NCBI GenBank assembly: GCA_037968755.1
Contig: JBBKWB010000018.1
Span: 1 to 64,000, forward strand
Length of the DNA: 64,000 nucleotides
Reading direction: 5' to 3'
Source of the DNA: Woeseia sp037968755
GTDB taxonomy: Bacteria; Pseudomonadota; Gammaproteobacteria; Steroidobacterales; Woeseiaceae
How positions within the stretch are numbered: the first letter of the stretch is position 1; each line of letters opens with the position of its first letter. This document shows, one piece after another, positions 44,475 to 53,459 of the stretch. The notes below the pieces were generated by a model. That model saw only the letters and a list, made by a program, of their open reading frames with translations, did not search any database and was not told where the DNA came from. The translations under genes and the position numbers were made by a program.

Positions 44475-44993
44475 TCAGGCGTCCTGCCGGGAGTCACTGC
44501 TGCCGTTTGTTTCTGCAGGAGCGTCTGTAACAGGTGGCGCTTGCTGATTGCTTAACAGTGCCTGGTACAGTTCCTTGCTGCTTTTGGCGGCGCGCAGGGC
44601 GGCGCGCAGTTCGGGGCTCATCAACGATGCTGTAATCATACTGATATCGGCTCGGTGACTGTCGTCCAGTTCGCTTGGCACCATCAGACCAAAAACGATA
44701 TCAACATCTACGCCGTCATTGGCATCAAAATCAACGGGGCTGGAAAGCTTCATCAAGGCGCCGCTGCTGGCCAAAATGCTATCCACCCGGCAGTGGGGGA
44801 AAGCGATGCCGGAGTCAAGGCTGGTACAGCCAAGGCGCTCTCGTTCAATCAGCCGAGCAAAAATCTCTTCATTAGCAAGATCGGTTTCTGTTCGCGCAAG
44901 TAATTCGCTGAGTATTTCCAGGCAATGTTTCTTGCTCCGCGCATGCGCGTTACAGAGAACACTGTCTGGCTTAATGAGTTCTTCGAGAATCAT
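44475..44993 (-). CDS. ptsN: Nitrogen-regulatory phosphotransferase EIIA-Ntr
   Basis: 172 residues from ATG 44993 (MILEELIKPDSV); frames open to 45077 add unrelated residues. The phosphorylated histidine is His67 in GIAFPHCRVD. The C-terminal 20 residues (about 150-172) are a low-complexity tail rich in Pro, Ala, Asp. PtsN is a regulator, not a transporter, and accepts phosphate from NPr. Neither NPr nor EI-Ntr is encoded here. It sits in the usual hpf-ptsN-rapZ order behind rpoN. Confidence 0.94.
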   Translation of the reverse strand: MILEELIKPDSVLCNAHARSKKHCLEILSELLARTETDLANEEIFARLIERERLGCTSLDSGIAFPHCRVDSILASSGALMKLSSPVDFDANDGVDVDIVFGLMVPSELDDSHRADISMITASLMSPELRAALRAAKSSKELYQALLSNQQAPPVTDAPAETNGSSDSRQDA

Positions 44994-45083
44994 GATGGCG
45001 TGTTCGTGGGGGTTTCTCGCTAGCATGGCCGCCAGAGAGTAGTTGAAGCCCGCGGCGCGTGTCGCGCCGCGGGTCAAAAGTTT

Positions 45084-45404
45084 TTATCCGAAAGATCGCT
45101 TGTCTGCTTCTCTGGCGTGGTGATCAACTAGCTTTTCTTTGTGCTTCCTGACCTGCCGGTCGAGCTTATCGACAAGACCATCAATTGCCGCGTACATGTC
45201 TTCTTCCGTCGCATCAGCGTGTATTCGGCCGCCGTTTACATTCACTGTCGCTTCTGCCTTGTGTCGCAGTTTTTCGACGGTAAGCACACAGTGGACATCA
45301 GATACCAAATCGAAGTGGCGTTCGATTTTTTCGATCTTGGTAGCAACGTAATTTCGCATAGCTTCCGTAACATCTACATGATGGCCTGTAACGCTAAGTT
45401 GCAT
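45084..45404 (-). CDS. hpf: Ribosome hibernation promoting factor, short form
   Basis: 106 residues, so the short HPF type without the C-terminal dimerisation domain. MQLSVTGHHVDVTEAMRNYV and GGRIHADATEEDMYAAIDGLVDKLDRQVRKHKEK match the S30AE/sigma-54 modulation family. It binds the 30S A/P sites in stationary phase to help form 100S ribosomes. AGGAGA lies about 7 bp upstream. A 130-bp spacer separates it from rpoN, with a possible own promoter (TTATACC on the minus strand near 45475). Confidence 0.95.
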   Translation of the reverse strand: MQLSVTGHHVDVTEAMRNYVATKIEKIERHFDLVSDVHCVLTVEKLRHKAEATVNVNGGRIHADATEEDMYAAIDGLVDKLDRQVRKHKEKLVDHHAREADKRSFG

Positions 45405-45534
45405 GGTCTTCTCCTGTATTGCCTGAATGTGGGCCGGCCTTCGCTCCCCCTAAAATTAAGGAAGGTCCACGGTTGGTATAAGTCTACTGTTCCTTTTGAC
45501 TCCTTTGTTGCTGTCTCAACAGACGCCTTAATGA

Positions 45535-46929
45535 CTACTTCGGTTTTCGAACGCGACGCTCGCTGGACGACAAAATCTTCATACCTTCACGGTACTTCGC
45601 CACCGTTCGTCTGGCAACATTAATGCCCTCGGCGGCCAGTACCTTGGCTATTTTGCTGTCGCTGAGCGGCTTGCGGGGGTCTTCGCCCGCAATCAGCTTG
45701 CGAATTTTTGCGCGTACCGCAGTTGAAGACTGATCATCACCGTCAGTCGTCGAAAGGTGGCTTGAGAAAAAGTACTTAAACTCGAAGACGCCACGCGGTG
45801 TATGCATGTACTTGTTTGTAGTCACACGTGAAATCGTCGACTCGTGCATGCCTATGGCTTCGGCGACGTCGCGCAGGACCAACGGTTTCATCGCCTCGTC
45901 GCCCTGATCAAGAAACTGTTGTTGACGCTCGACGATGCTGGTTGCGACTTTCATCAGCGTCTCATTGCGGATTTCCAGGCTGCGGACCAACCAGCGAGCT
46001 TCCTGCAGCTGCGAGCGCAGTACCGAGTGATCGCCGTTACCACGCAACATTTGTGCGTACTGCTGATTGACTGAGAGTCGCGGAATACCCGACGAGCTGA
46101 CTTCAACCTGCCAGCGATTGTCGATTTTGCGAACGAACACGTCTGGAATGACGTACTCCGGTGCCGCGGGACTGACGGCCAGGCCGGGTTTCGGATGACA
46201 ACTGCGAACCAGTGCGAGCGCTGCTTCCAGCTCCTCTTCAGACGCGCGATGACTGCGGCGCAGTTCGGCGTACTCCTGGTTGGCAATCAGGTCCAGGTGC
46301 TCATTGGCCAGGCTAATGGCGAGTTGCAAGCCCGGTGTCGTGCTTTCGAGCTGCGACAACTGCAAGACGATGCATTCAGCCAGCGACCTGGCGCCGACAC
46401 CGACAGGATCAAGCCGCTGAACCATCTCAAGCGTACGTTCGATTTCTTCGTCGCTGGCGATTGGGCCGTCATCGACGCAAGCACGAATGTCGTCGAAATC
46501 AGCTGTCAGGTAGCCATCGTCATTTATAGCGTCGATCAGCGCTTCGCCGATAACCGTTTCGCGCGAATTAAAATGTTCCAGTTCAAGTTGCCAAAGCAGG
46601 TGCTCGCGCAGCGATTCACCGCTCTGGTCCGCAAAATCAGTGTGAGCACGACCTTCGCCATTCCAGCCGCCATCCTGCACGCGCTCCATCGAGCTCGACT
46701 GCCAGTTTTCTTCTGCCTTGATGGTTTCGACTTCGGCCGTCGTGTCCGCGCTGTTTGCCGGAACCTCGGGCAGGTCTTCCATCTCGAGCATGATGTTCTC
46801 TTCGAGCGCCTCCTGGATCTGGGCGCTGAGATCCAGCACGGGTAGCTGCAACAGTCGGATGGCCTGTTGTAACTGGGGCGTCATCGTCAGGGATTGACCC
46901 AGCTTGAGCTGCAGCGATGGTTTTAACAT
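45535..46929 (-). CDS. rpoN: RNA polymerase sigma-54 factor
   Basis: 464 residues from ATG 46929 (a TTG one codon earlier is possible). Region I (LKPSLQLKLGQSLTMTPQLQQAIRLLQL) binds core and contacts activators; acidic region II; region III ends with the RpoN box ARRTVAKYRE near residue 445, which reads the -24 promoter element. It is the standard single sigma-54. It lies 46 bp after lptB and before hpf-ptsN-rapZ. No enhancer-binding activator is in the window, and I did not find a convincing -24/-12 promoter here. Confidence 0.96.
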   Translation of the reverse strand: MLKPSLQLKLGQSLTMTPQLQQAIRLLQLPVLDLSAQIQEALEENIMLEMEDLPEVPANSADTTAEVETIKAEENWQSSSMERVQDGGWNGEGRAHTDFADQSGESLREHLLWQLELEHFNSRETVIGEALIDAINDDGYLTADFDDIRACVDDGPIASDEEIERTLEMVQRLDPVGVGARSLAECIVLQLSQLESTTPGLQLAISLANEHLDLIANQEYAELRRSHRASEEELEAALALVRSCHPKPGLAVSPAAPEYVIPDVFVRKIDNRWQVEVSSSGIPRLSVNQQYAQMLRGNGDHSVLRSQLQEARWLVRSLEIRNETLMKVATSIVERQQQFLDQGDEAMKPLVLRDVAEAIGMHESTISRVTTNKYMHTPRGVFEFKYFFSSHLSTTDGDDQSSTAVRAKIRKLIAGEDPRKPLSDSKIAKVLAAEGINVARRTVAKYREGMKILSSSERRVRKPK

Positions 46930-46978
46930 CAAGAATGACTTTCTGTGTAGGCGGCGGTCGGGTTAGTACACATATTGC

Positions 46979-47704
46979 TCAGAGTTTGAACTCCTGTCCG
47001 AGATACACTTCTCGAACGTGCTGATTGCTCAGGATTTCGTCAGGCGGGCCGGATGCGATCAGGCAGCCATCACTGAGTATATAGGCTCGCCCGCAAATTC
47101 CGAGTGTTTCCCGTACATTGTGATCGGTAATCAGGACGCCGATGTCGCGGTCGCTCAAATGCTTGATGATTCTCTGTATATCGAGCACCGAAATCGGGTC
47201 GACACCAGCGAAAGGTTCATCCAGCAAGACAAAACGCGGATTGGCTGCCAGTGCGCGAGCGATCTCGACGCGGCGGCGCTCGCCGCCAGACAGGCTGATT
47301 CCCATGCTGGTGCGCACGTGGCCTACGTGCAATTCATCGAGCAACTGATCCAGTTCCTGTTCGCGACCCGCGCGATCGAGGTCGTGTCGATTCTCGAGTA
47401 TGGCGAGGATATTCTGCTCGACCGTCAGCTTGCGAAAAATGGAAGCTTCCTGTGGCAGATAGCCGAGGCCCAGTGCCGCTCGCCGGTGAATAGGTAATGC
47501 AGTCAGGTCTTTGCCATCGAGCAGGATCTGGCCGCGGTCGGCCGCGATCAAACCGACGATCATGTAAAAGGCGGTGGTTTTGCCGGCGCCGTTTGGCCCA
47601 AGCAGGCCGACAACTTCGCCACTCGATATTTCGAGAGAGATATTCTTGACGACCTCACGAAATTTGTAGCTTTTCGCAATCTCCTGCACGCTGAGAATGC
47701 TCAT
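46979..47704 (-). CDS. lptB: LPS export ABC transporter ATPase
   Basis: 241 residues. Walker A GPNGAGKTT (36-44), signature LSGGERRRVEIARAL, Walker B FVLLDEPFAGVD, and the H-loop region LITDHNVRETL. It powers LptFG to pull LPS from the inner membrane into the LptC-LptA bridge. It overlaps lptA by 4 bp, which indicates translational coupling. lptF and lptG are elsewhere. Confidence 0.97.
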   Translation of the reverse strand: MSILSVQEIAKSYKFREVVKNISLEISSGEVVGLLGPNGAGKTTAFYMIVGLIAADRGQILLDGKDLTALPIHRRAALGLGYLPQEASIFRKLTVEQNILAILENRHDLDRAGREQELDQLLDELHVGHVRTSMGISLSGGERRRVEIARALAANPRFVLLDEPFAGVDPISVLDIQRIIKHLSDRDIGVLITDHNVRETLGICGRAYILSDGCLIASGPPDEILSNQHVREVYLGQEFKL

Positions 47705-48375
47705 TGAGCGCCGTCTCCCGATGCGTCGGGAGACGGTTCGTTGTCGTTGTCCGGGGCTGCGGGCGCCTCGGCTGCCGCGTCATCGCTGCCCGGCGTATAG
47801 GTAATCTTTACTTTCTCGCCGTTATTGCCACCCGAGTCCGCATTGATGCGGCGTTCGCGGATGTTGTAGACAAGGAGATTGCTGGAAATCTGATTGCCGC
47901 CTTCAGTGATCGACGCCTGGTCGGAAAATTCGATTATGCCGCCGGCAAAATCGTATTCCAGGCGACCCGCTTCGGCGTAGGTGACGTCGTCAGTACCGGC
48001 TCGGCGCATTTCGAACGTGGCCGGCGTCCCGGTAATACTCGCAATGCGCAATTGATGTCCCGCAAAACGCAGGTCGGCGCTGTCGCATTCTATGTGGCCA
48101 CTGCCGGTATCAATTCGAACGTTGCCAGAGAACTGCCAAACGCTGTCTTCAAAATCGAGTTTGCTGGCCATGCCGGTGTCCGCTTCCACGCCGATGTTGC
48201 CCTGCGTCAGCCGCAAGCCACGAAACATCAGCATTGAATTCTTGCCATCGTAATCAGTGGCGTCCGCATCGAGCGAAATCGGCAGACGCAGATCGCCGAC
48301 CTGTGCCTCGGCAACGGGCGAAAGCGCCGGGCCCATGAGCAGGGCGGCGCAAAGCAAGATTCCACGATTCAACAT
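47701..48375 (-). CDS. lptA: LPS transport periplasmic protein LptA
   Basis: 224 residues from ATG 48375, though a TTG two codons upstream is open. A signal peptide (about 1-25, ending AEA) precedes an OstA/LptA beta-jellyroll (LPISLDADATDYDGKNSMLMFRG; GNVRIDTGSGHIECDSADL). The C-terminal tail (about 195-224) is low complexity, rich in Asp, Pro and Ala. It forms the periplasmic bridge between LptC and LptD. Overlaps lptB by 4 bp. Confidence 0.93.
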   Translation of the reverse strand: MLNRGILLCAALLMGPALSPVAEAQVGDLRLPISLDADATDYDGKNSMLMFRGLRLTQGNIGVEADTGMASKLDFEDSVWQFSGNVRIDTGSGHIECDSADLRFAGHQLRIASITGTPATFEMRRAGTDDVTYAEAGRLEYDFAGGIIEFSDQASITEGGNQISSNLLVYNIRERRINADSGGNNGEKVKITYTPGSDDAAAEAPAAPDNDNEPSPDASGDGAQ

Positions 48376-48431
48376 AAGCAATACAGCCAGCTGTGAATTT
48401 GCAGGGTCAGAAAAGAGTCCATTCTACTTGA

Positions 48432-48989
48432 TCAGGGCACGAACTTGCCGCTGACATTCGACTTCAGCTGCAGGCGGTTTTCATTGAACAGGGCTTCCAT
48501 GCCGGTGGCGGTCAAACTGCGTTCACCAATGCGGATCTGCACCCGGCGATCGGTTTGCGCGAGGTAGTTCTCCGGATCGAGTTCCAGCCAGTCTGTGCGT
48601 ATTTCAGTCACCGCGCCGGAAAAGCCGCGCTTGCTGACCGCGAGCACGTGCCCGGACAGGGTCATGTGCTGAAGATTACCCGTGATCAGGGCTTCATCCG
48701 CGCTAACGGTCCAGGGGATGTCGCTGTCCGGCGCGTAGCGGATGTGCACCTTGTCGAAGGCGATCTGGTCGTCGCCGCGCTGCTCGGCGTACTCCGCCTC
48801 TATCTCATACAGCAACTGACCGTTCTCGCCGGTACCCAGGATGCGCGCCGAGCGCAGGTAATAGCCCTGCTGCAGACTGCCGCCGGTAACCTGTTCCGGC
48901 GCCTTGGTGTCGAGGGAGCTGGCGAGATACCAGCTGGCTGCGGCCATGCCGAGCAAAAGCGTAAAGCCGATGACATGCCGGGACGTCAC
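48432..48989 (-). CDS. lptC: LPS export protein LptC
   Basis: 185 residues from GTG 48989, which gives a short cytoplasmic tail and one membrane helix (about 6-22) as in E. coli LptC (191). A TTG at 49121 would add 44 residues and overlap kdsC by 50 bp, which is less likely. The periplasmic LptC beta-jellyroll follows (YYLRSARILGTGENGQLLYEIEAEYAEQ; MTLSGHVLAV). It takes LPS from LptFG and hands it to LptA. No clear ribosome site. Confidence 0.9.
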   Translation of the reverse strand: MTSRHVIGFTLLLGMAAASWYLASSLDTKAPEQVTGGSLQQGYYLRSARILGTGENGQLLYEIEAEYAEQRGDDQIAFDKVHIRYAPDSDIPWTVSADEALITGNLQHMTLSGHVLAVSKRGFSGAVTEIRTDWLELDPENYLAQTDRRVQIRIGERSLTATGMEALFNENRLQLKSNVSGKFVP

Positions 48990-49071
48990 AGGGCAGCCAG
49001 CCGCGGTTGCCGTAAACGTCGTGGCAAGGTGAGCGAGCGACGCGTTACTGACAATCTGATGCCGTGCGCCG

Positions 49072-49569
49072 TCAAGCCCGCGCAGCCAGTAAGCGGTCGC
49101 AGACTTCCCGTACTGCGCCAAAGCCGCCGCGCCATTCTGTAGTCAGGTCGCATTCCGATTTCACCTCGGGGTGGGCATTGGCGACCGCAAAGGCGATGCC
49201 CGCCAGTCGCAGCAACGGCAGATCGGGAACATCGTCGCCGGTATAGCAGCACTGCTCAGCTTGCAGGCCGAGTTCCGCGAGCAAGTCCTGGAAGGCAGCG
49301 ACCTTGTCCTTGCAGCCAAGGTAAACATGTTGGACACCGAGTTCGGCCATTCGTTGCTCGACTGCGGCAGATCGGCGCCCGCTGATAATCGCGACGGCGA
49401 TGCCAGCCTCGAGCAGGCGACGGACTCCAAAGCCGTCCAAGGTGCAGAAGGCTTTGCTTTCAACGCCGTTATCGTCGAGATAAAAACGTCCGTCGGTAAA
49501 TACGCCATCAACGTCAAAGGCGGCGAGGCGCACCTTGCCGAGTCGCTGTTCCATATTTGCAGCGTTCAT
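49072..49569 (-). CDS. kdsC: 3-deoxy-D-manno-octulosonate-8-phosphate phosphatase
   Basis: 165 residues, a C0-type HAD phosphatase. Motif I FDVDGVFTDGRF (nucleophile and acid/base Asp), motif II SGRRS, motif III lysine in GCKDK, motif IV GDDVPDLPLL. It releases Kdo from Kdo-8-P. Overlaps kdsD by 4 bp. Confidence 0.96.
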   Translation of the reverse strand: MNAANMEQRLGKVRLAAFDVDGVFTDGRFYLDDNGVESKAFCTLDGFGVRRLLEAGIAVAIISGRRSAAVEQRMAELGVQHVYLGCKDKVAAFQDLLAELGLQAEQCCYTGDDVPDLPLLRLAGIAFAVANAHPEVKSECDLTTEWRGGFGAVREVCDRLLAARA

Positions 49570-50549
49570 ACGATGCCCGCGCGAAACAGGTCGTGAATGT
49601 TCAGGGCACCGACAAGTTCGTTATTTGCACCGGTTACCAGCAGGCCGTTGATTTTATGTTCTTCCATCAGGTGAACTGCCTCGACAGCCAGCAGCTTCGC
49701 ATCCACTACTTTGCAATTGCGATGCATGACTTCTGACATCAATATTTTGTGCACGTCAGCGCCGCTGTCGAGAGTGCGGCGAAGATCGCCGTCGGTGAAT
49801 ACACCCAGCACCTGCTGTTGGTCGTCAACAACGGCGGTCATGCCCAGACCCTTTGCAGACATCTCTACAAGACCCGCACTTAAAGTGACATCCGAGCCCA
49901 CGGCCGGGACGGCGTCACCGCTGTGCATGACATCGGCGACGCGTAACAGCAGTCGTTTGCCCAGCGAGCCGCTGGGATGGGACAACGCAAAATCCTCAGC
50001 GGTGAAGCCGCGACTTTCCAACAAGGCAACTGCCAGCGCGTCGCCCATCGCGAGTGTTGCGGTCGTGCTTGCTGTTGGCGCGAGATTCAGGGGGCAGGCT
50101 TCTTCATCGACGCTCACATCAAGGTGTACGTCAGCCGCGCGTGCCAGTGTGGAGCGCGGCTTGCCGGTCATCGATATGAGCTTGGCGCCCATGCGTTTGA
50201 CCAGCGGCAGAATCGTTATGACTTCCTGGGTCTCGCCGGAGTTGGATACGGCCAGCATCAGGTCGGGTCCGGTAATCATGCCGAGATCGCCATGACTGGC
50301 ATCTGCCGGGTGCATATAGAAGGCCGGTGTGCCCGTGCTGGCCAGGGTGGCGGCAATCTTCCGCGCAATATGCCCTGACTTGCCCATCCCAGTCACGACC
50401 ACCCTGCCACGAAGATCGAGACACAAAGCGCAAGCGTCCGTAAAAGACTGATCCAGGCGTCCGGCGAGTTTGCTCACTGCCTTGGACTCGATATCCAGAA
50501 CGCGCACCGCAAGCGCGAGTTGTTCTGCCGCTGACAATCTGGAACTCAA
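49566..50549 (-). CDS. kdsD: Arabinose-5-phosphate isomerase
   Basis: 327 residues from the TTG at 50549, which follows AGAGGGG by 8 bp and gives the length of E. coli KdsD (328); the longer frame to 50636 overlaps yrbG and is not needed. N-terminal SIS domain (RVVVTGMGKSGHIARKIAATLASTGTPAFY; SNSGETQEV; TASTTATLAMGDALAVALL) and a C-terminal CBS pair (about 205-327: DVMHSGDAVPAV; LGVFTDGDLRRTL). It makes arabinose-5-phosphate, the first step toward Kdo. Tightly linked to kdsC. Confidence 0.95.
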   Translation of the reverse strand: MSSRLSAAEQLALAVRVLDIESKAVSKLAGRLDQSFTDACALCLDLRGRVVVTGMGKSGHIARKIAATLASTGTPAFYMHPADASHGDLGMITGPDLMLAVSNSGETQEVITILPLVKRMGAKLISMTGKPRSTLARAADVHLDVSVDEEACPLNLAPTASTTATLAMGDALAVALLESRGFTAEDFALSHPSGSLGKRLLLRVADVMHSGDAVPAVGSDVTLSAGLVEMSAKGLGMTAVVDDQQQVLGVFTDGDLRRTLDSGADVHKILMSEVMHRNCKVVDAKLLAVEAVHLMEEHKINGLLVTGANNELVGALNIHDLFRAGIV

Positions 50550-50578
50550 GACGCTAACCCCTCTGGCCAGTCGCCAGT

Positions 50579-51544
50579 TTATACGTTCTGCACCACAACG
50601 TAGCCCGTATACGCGAAGTAAGCGGCGAGCAGGCACAAGCCCTCAAAGCGGCTGACCTTGCCAGTACCGCTGTCTTCATAGGTCATGGCAAACAGTACGA
50701 GCGTGAAAGCGACCATGACGAAGATATGCAATTCCAGGACGGACGGCGGTACCGCGAACGGCTGAATGGTGCCCGCGACGCCGATTACTGCGAGCAGGTT
50801 AAACATATTGGAGCCGACAATATTGCCGATCGCGAGCCCGTACTCGCCCTTGATGGCACTGACCAGTGAGACGGCCAGCTCTGGCAAGCTCGTCGCGATT
50901 GCGACCAGGGTTATGCCGATTACAACTTCCGACACACCGAGGGTCCGCGCGATTGAGATCGCGCCGTCCACCATCAGGTCAGCGCCAAACAGCAGTGCGC
51001 CAAGGCCTATAAGTAGCCAGATGATTGCCGCGCGCATTGACACGTTATTCGGAATCTCAGCTTCGTAGTCCGTACGCATCGGGTCGCTGTCTGACGAGCG
51101 CAGGCCGAGTCGGGTCAGCCAGATCATTACGATAAACAGGCCGGCGAGGAGCACGAGGCCATCGACCCGGCTTAAGAAGGAGTCGAGAAACAACGAGACA
51201 GTCAGCAAGGAAACGGCGAGCAGAGCCGGCATTTCCCGGCGCAGCGTTGCCGACGTCAATTCGATAGGGCGAATAAGCGCAATGGTGCCAAGTACCAGTC
51301 CGATATTGGCGGTGTTCGAGCCAATCGCATTGCCAATCGCGAGTGCGGGCTCGCCGCGCAACGAGGCGACAACGGATACCAGTATCTCCGGTGCCGAGGT
51401 GGCACAGGCGACGATCGTCAGGCCAATCAATAGCGGCGCAACGCCGAGGTTGCGTGCTATTGCTGCACCGCCGTGGACGAACCGGTCCGCGCCCCAGATC
51501 AGGAGCAGCAAGCCGGCAATGACTTCGAAAATATTGGCCAGCAT
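50579..51544 (-). CDS. yrbG: Calcium/sodium antiporter, YrbG family
   Basis: 321 residues from ATG 51544; the frame extends upstream but the extra 27 residues are not conserved. About ten transmembrane helices in two inverted repeats of the CaCA family: IACATSAPEILVSV with AIGNAIGSNTANIGLVLG in the first half, and VAIATSLPELAVSL with AIGNIVGSNMFNLLAVIG in the second. These are the alpha-repeats that bind the cation. It heads the kdsD-kdsC-lptCAB cluster, as in E. coli. Confidence 0.93.
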   Translation of the reverse strand: MLANIFEVIAGLLLLIWGADRFVHGGAAIARNLGVAPLLIGLTIVACATSAPEILVSVVASLRGEPALAIGNAIGSNTANIGLVLGTIALIRPIELTSATLRREMPALLAVSLLTVSLFLDSFLSRVDGLVLLAGLFIVMIWLTRLGLRSSDSDPMRTDYEAEIPNNVSMRAAIIWLLIGLGALLFGADLMVDGAISIARTLGVSEVVIGITLVAIATSLPELAVSLVSAIKGEYGLAIGNIVGSNMFNLLAVIGVAGTIQPFAVPPSVLELHIFVMVAFTLVLFAMTYEDSGTGKVSRFEGLCLLAAYFAYTGYVVVQNV

Positions 51545-51657
51545 AAATTCCGTACTAAAAACTCGGGAGCCGGCCGCGCCGCGCCTGTAACAGGCGCCGC
51601 GAATCCGGACGAACATCATACACAATCGCTTTGCTTCAGAGGATAAGCACGGGACCC

Positions 51658-51674
51658 TGTAACGATTTGTTACA
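51658..51674. promoter_or_regulatory. Palindrome in the yrbG-ibaG divergent spacer
   Basis: TGTAAC-N5-GTTACA is a perfect inverted repeat 62 bp before the ibaG ATG and about 115 bp before the yrbG ATG. A regulator binding both directions is possible; identity unknown. Confidence 0.4.
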
Positions 51675-51735
51675 CTGCGCGATTTGCACCTCTGGCTATC
51701 GCCGGAATGCAGCTCAACCAGCCGAGCTCTGCCAT

Positions 51736-51990
51736 ATGGATCCCACTGAAATCGAACAGCTGATTGTGACCGGCTTACCGGAAGCGACAGTACGCGTTAT
51801 GAGTCCTGACAACACGCACTTCGAAGCGTTGATCATTGCCGAAGCGTTCGCTGGCAAGCGGCCAATTGCGCGCCACCAGATGGTTTACAAGTGCCTCGGG
51901 CGTCTGATGGGTAACGAGATTCACGCGCTGTCGATTCGCGCCCACACGCCGGATGAATGGCAGCAACTTGAAGGCGCGGGCAAGAGTTGA
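51736..51990 (+). CDS. ibaG: BolA/IbaG-family iron-sulfur metabolism protein
   Basis: 84 residues from ATG 51736; an upstream open frame to 51631 is not conserved. BolA fold with the conserved HFEALIIAEAFAGKRPIARHQMVYKCLG, containing the histidine and cysteine that can bind a cluster shared with a monothiol glutaredoxin. In E. coli ibaG sits next to the mla operon and yrbG; here it is divergent from yrbG and mla is absent. Confidence 0.9.
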   Translation: MDPTEIEQLIVTGLPEATVRVMSPDNTHFEALIIAEAFAGKRPIARHQMVYKCLGRLMGNEIHALSIRAHTPDEWQQLEGAGKS

Positions 51991-52148
51991 ACGTAATCTG
52001 ACCGCTGGTCTGCTGTGCGCAGGGCGGTGCGCCACTCTGAATCATGTCAACGCCGCAGGAAGCGCGGACTGCTGCCCGCTCGCTGCAACCCGGGCTGGCC
52101 TGACGCGGCCTTAATCAGGGCGAGGTTGTCGCAGAGTGCGCTGTGCTC

Positions 52149-53228
52149 TCAGAATTCCGGCGGTCTTTCTACCACCGTCAACTCAGCGCGAAAACGCTGA
52201 CCGTCACGCCAGCAATCCATATTGACGACGTCGCCGGGCTCGAGCCCGGCCACCAGCAGCAATGCCTGCTGGCGGGTCCGGATCGGCTCGGCATTGATGG
52301 CCAGGATGACATCGCCGGCCAGGAGGCCCGCTGTTGCCGCCGGGCCGCCCGCGCGGACCGCGTTCAGCAAAATGCCGATATTGGGCTGGAGTCCCAGGGC
52401 TTCTGATTCAGCCGGCGTCAGTTCGTCTGAATCCAGGCCGATATAGCCCCGAATCACCCGGCCATCACGCCGGATCGCCGCGACCACGCCGCGCACGAGG
52501 TCAACCGGAATGGCGAAACTGATGCCTTCTGTGCCGGCATCCTGCGCCAGTACGGCGGTATTGATGCCCACCAATTCGCCGAGACTATTAATTAGCGCGC
52601 CGCCTGAGTTGCCTTCATTAATTGCCGCGTCCGTCTGAATGAAATTCTCGAATGTCATCAGGTTCAACTGACCTCGACCAGTGGCACTGACGATGCCCTG
52701 GGTAACGGTTTTGGTCAGGCCATAGGGATTGCCAATCGCGAGGACCACATCGCCTATGCGCAATTCGCTCGAGCGGCCCAGTGGGATTGCGGGCAGTGTG
52801 CCGAGGTCTACCTTCAGCAGGGCGAGGTCAGTTTCGGCGTCAAAACCGACAACTTCCGGATCTGCAATGCGGCCATCGGCCATTTGCACGCGTATCTCGG
52901 CGGCATCGGCTATAACGTGATAGTTGGTGACCAGGTGGCCGTCTGCGTCAATCACCACTGCTGAGCCCAGACTGGTGTTCAGCCGCAGGCGTTCGTCGGC
53001 TTCTGCACCGGTCCCGGACTGGACGAGGCGGCGGGTATAGATGTTGGCAACCGATGGTGCGCTGATATCCACTGCATCGGCGTAGCTGGCCGCCGGTACC
53101 GCTGTGTTGCGGCCACCATTTGCCGTTGGCAGCAGATCCGGGCGCAGCAACACGACCACGAAGGCAGCGGCCAGGCCGACGCAAACGGATTGCAGCAAAA
53201 AAATCCACGCTGGCTTTATGCCGGCCAC
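52149..53228 (-). CDS. degS: DegS-type membrane-anchored serine protease, single PDZ
   Basis: 359 residues. GTG start at 53228 with AGGAGG 5 bp upstream. One N-terminal membrane helix (about 9-28), then a trypsin-like domain with His104, Asp134 and Ser208 (NEGNSGGAL), and one PDZ domain (about 260-345). One PDZ and an anchor are DegS features. DegS cuts RseA to release sigma-E when outer membrane proteins misfold. rseA is not here. Divergent from petA. Confidence 0.93.
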   Translation of the reverse strand: MAGIKPAWIFLLQSVCVGLAAAFVVVLLRPDLLPTANGGRNTAVPAASYADAVDISAPSVANIYTRRLVQSGTGAEADERLRLNTSLGSAVVIDADGHLVTNYHVIADAAEIRVQMADGRIADPEVVGFDAETDLALLKVDLGTLPAIPLGRSSELRIGDVVLAIGNPYGLTKTVTQGIVSATGRGQLNLMTFENFIQTDAAINEGNSGGALINSLGELVGINTAVLAQDAGTEGISFAIPVDLVRGVVAAIRRDGRVIRGYIGLDSDELTPAESEALGLQPNIGILLNAVRAGGPAATAGLLAGDVILAINAEPIRTRQQALLLVAGLEPGDVVNMDCWRDGQRFRAELTVVERPPEF

Positions 53229-53325
53229 CGGGCCTCCTGATAAATCGCTGTTAATACAATAGTGTTTCGGCGTGGGGACATGTGCCCGATAGCAGAGCGT
53301 CTAGCCACCTTCGCGGCTAAATGTA

Positions 53326-53331
53326 TATAAT
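53326..53331 (+). promoter_or_regulatory. -10 element of petABC
   Basis: TATAAT, a perfect consensus match, about 130 bp before petA. The -35 position (about 53303) is poor. TAGCC/GGCTA arms (53302-53319) flank the spacer. Confidence 0.5.
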
Positions 53332-53459
53332 GCCGCCTTGGTTCCGCACTCAGGCCCGGATCAGCCGTTATCCTGACGGCAAATCGGGTCTGCTGCAAAT
53401 CTACCAGTTTTCGAACACGGCAAAAATTGCGGCCTTAGGCCGGTGTATGGGAGTGCCCG

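Noticed and set aside
42087..53228. Sigma-54 (-24/-12) promoters near rpoN
   Set aside because: No TGGCAC-N5-TTGC-type match was convincing by eye. A computed scan of the full window would be needed.
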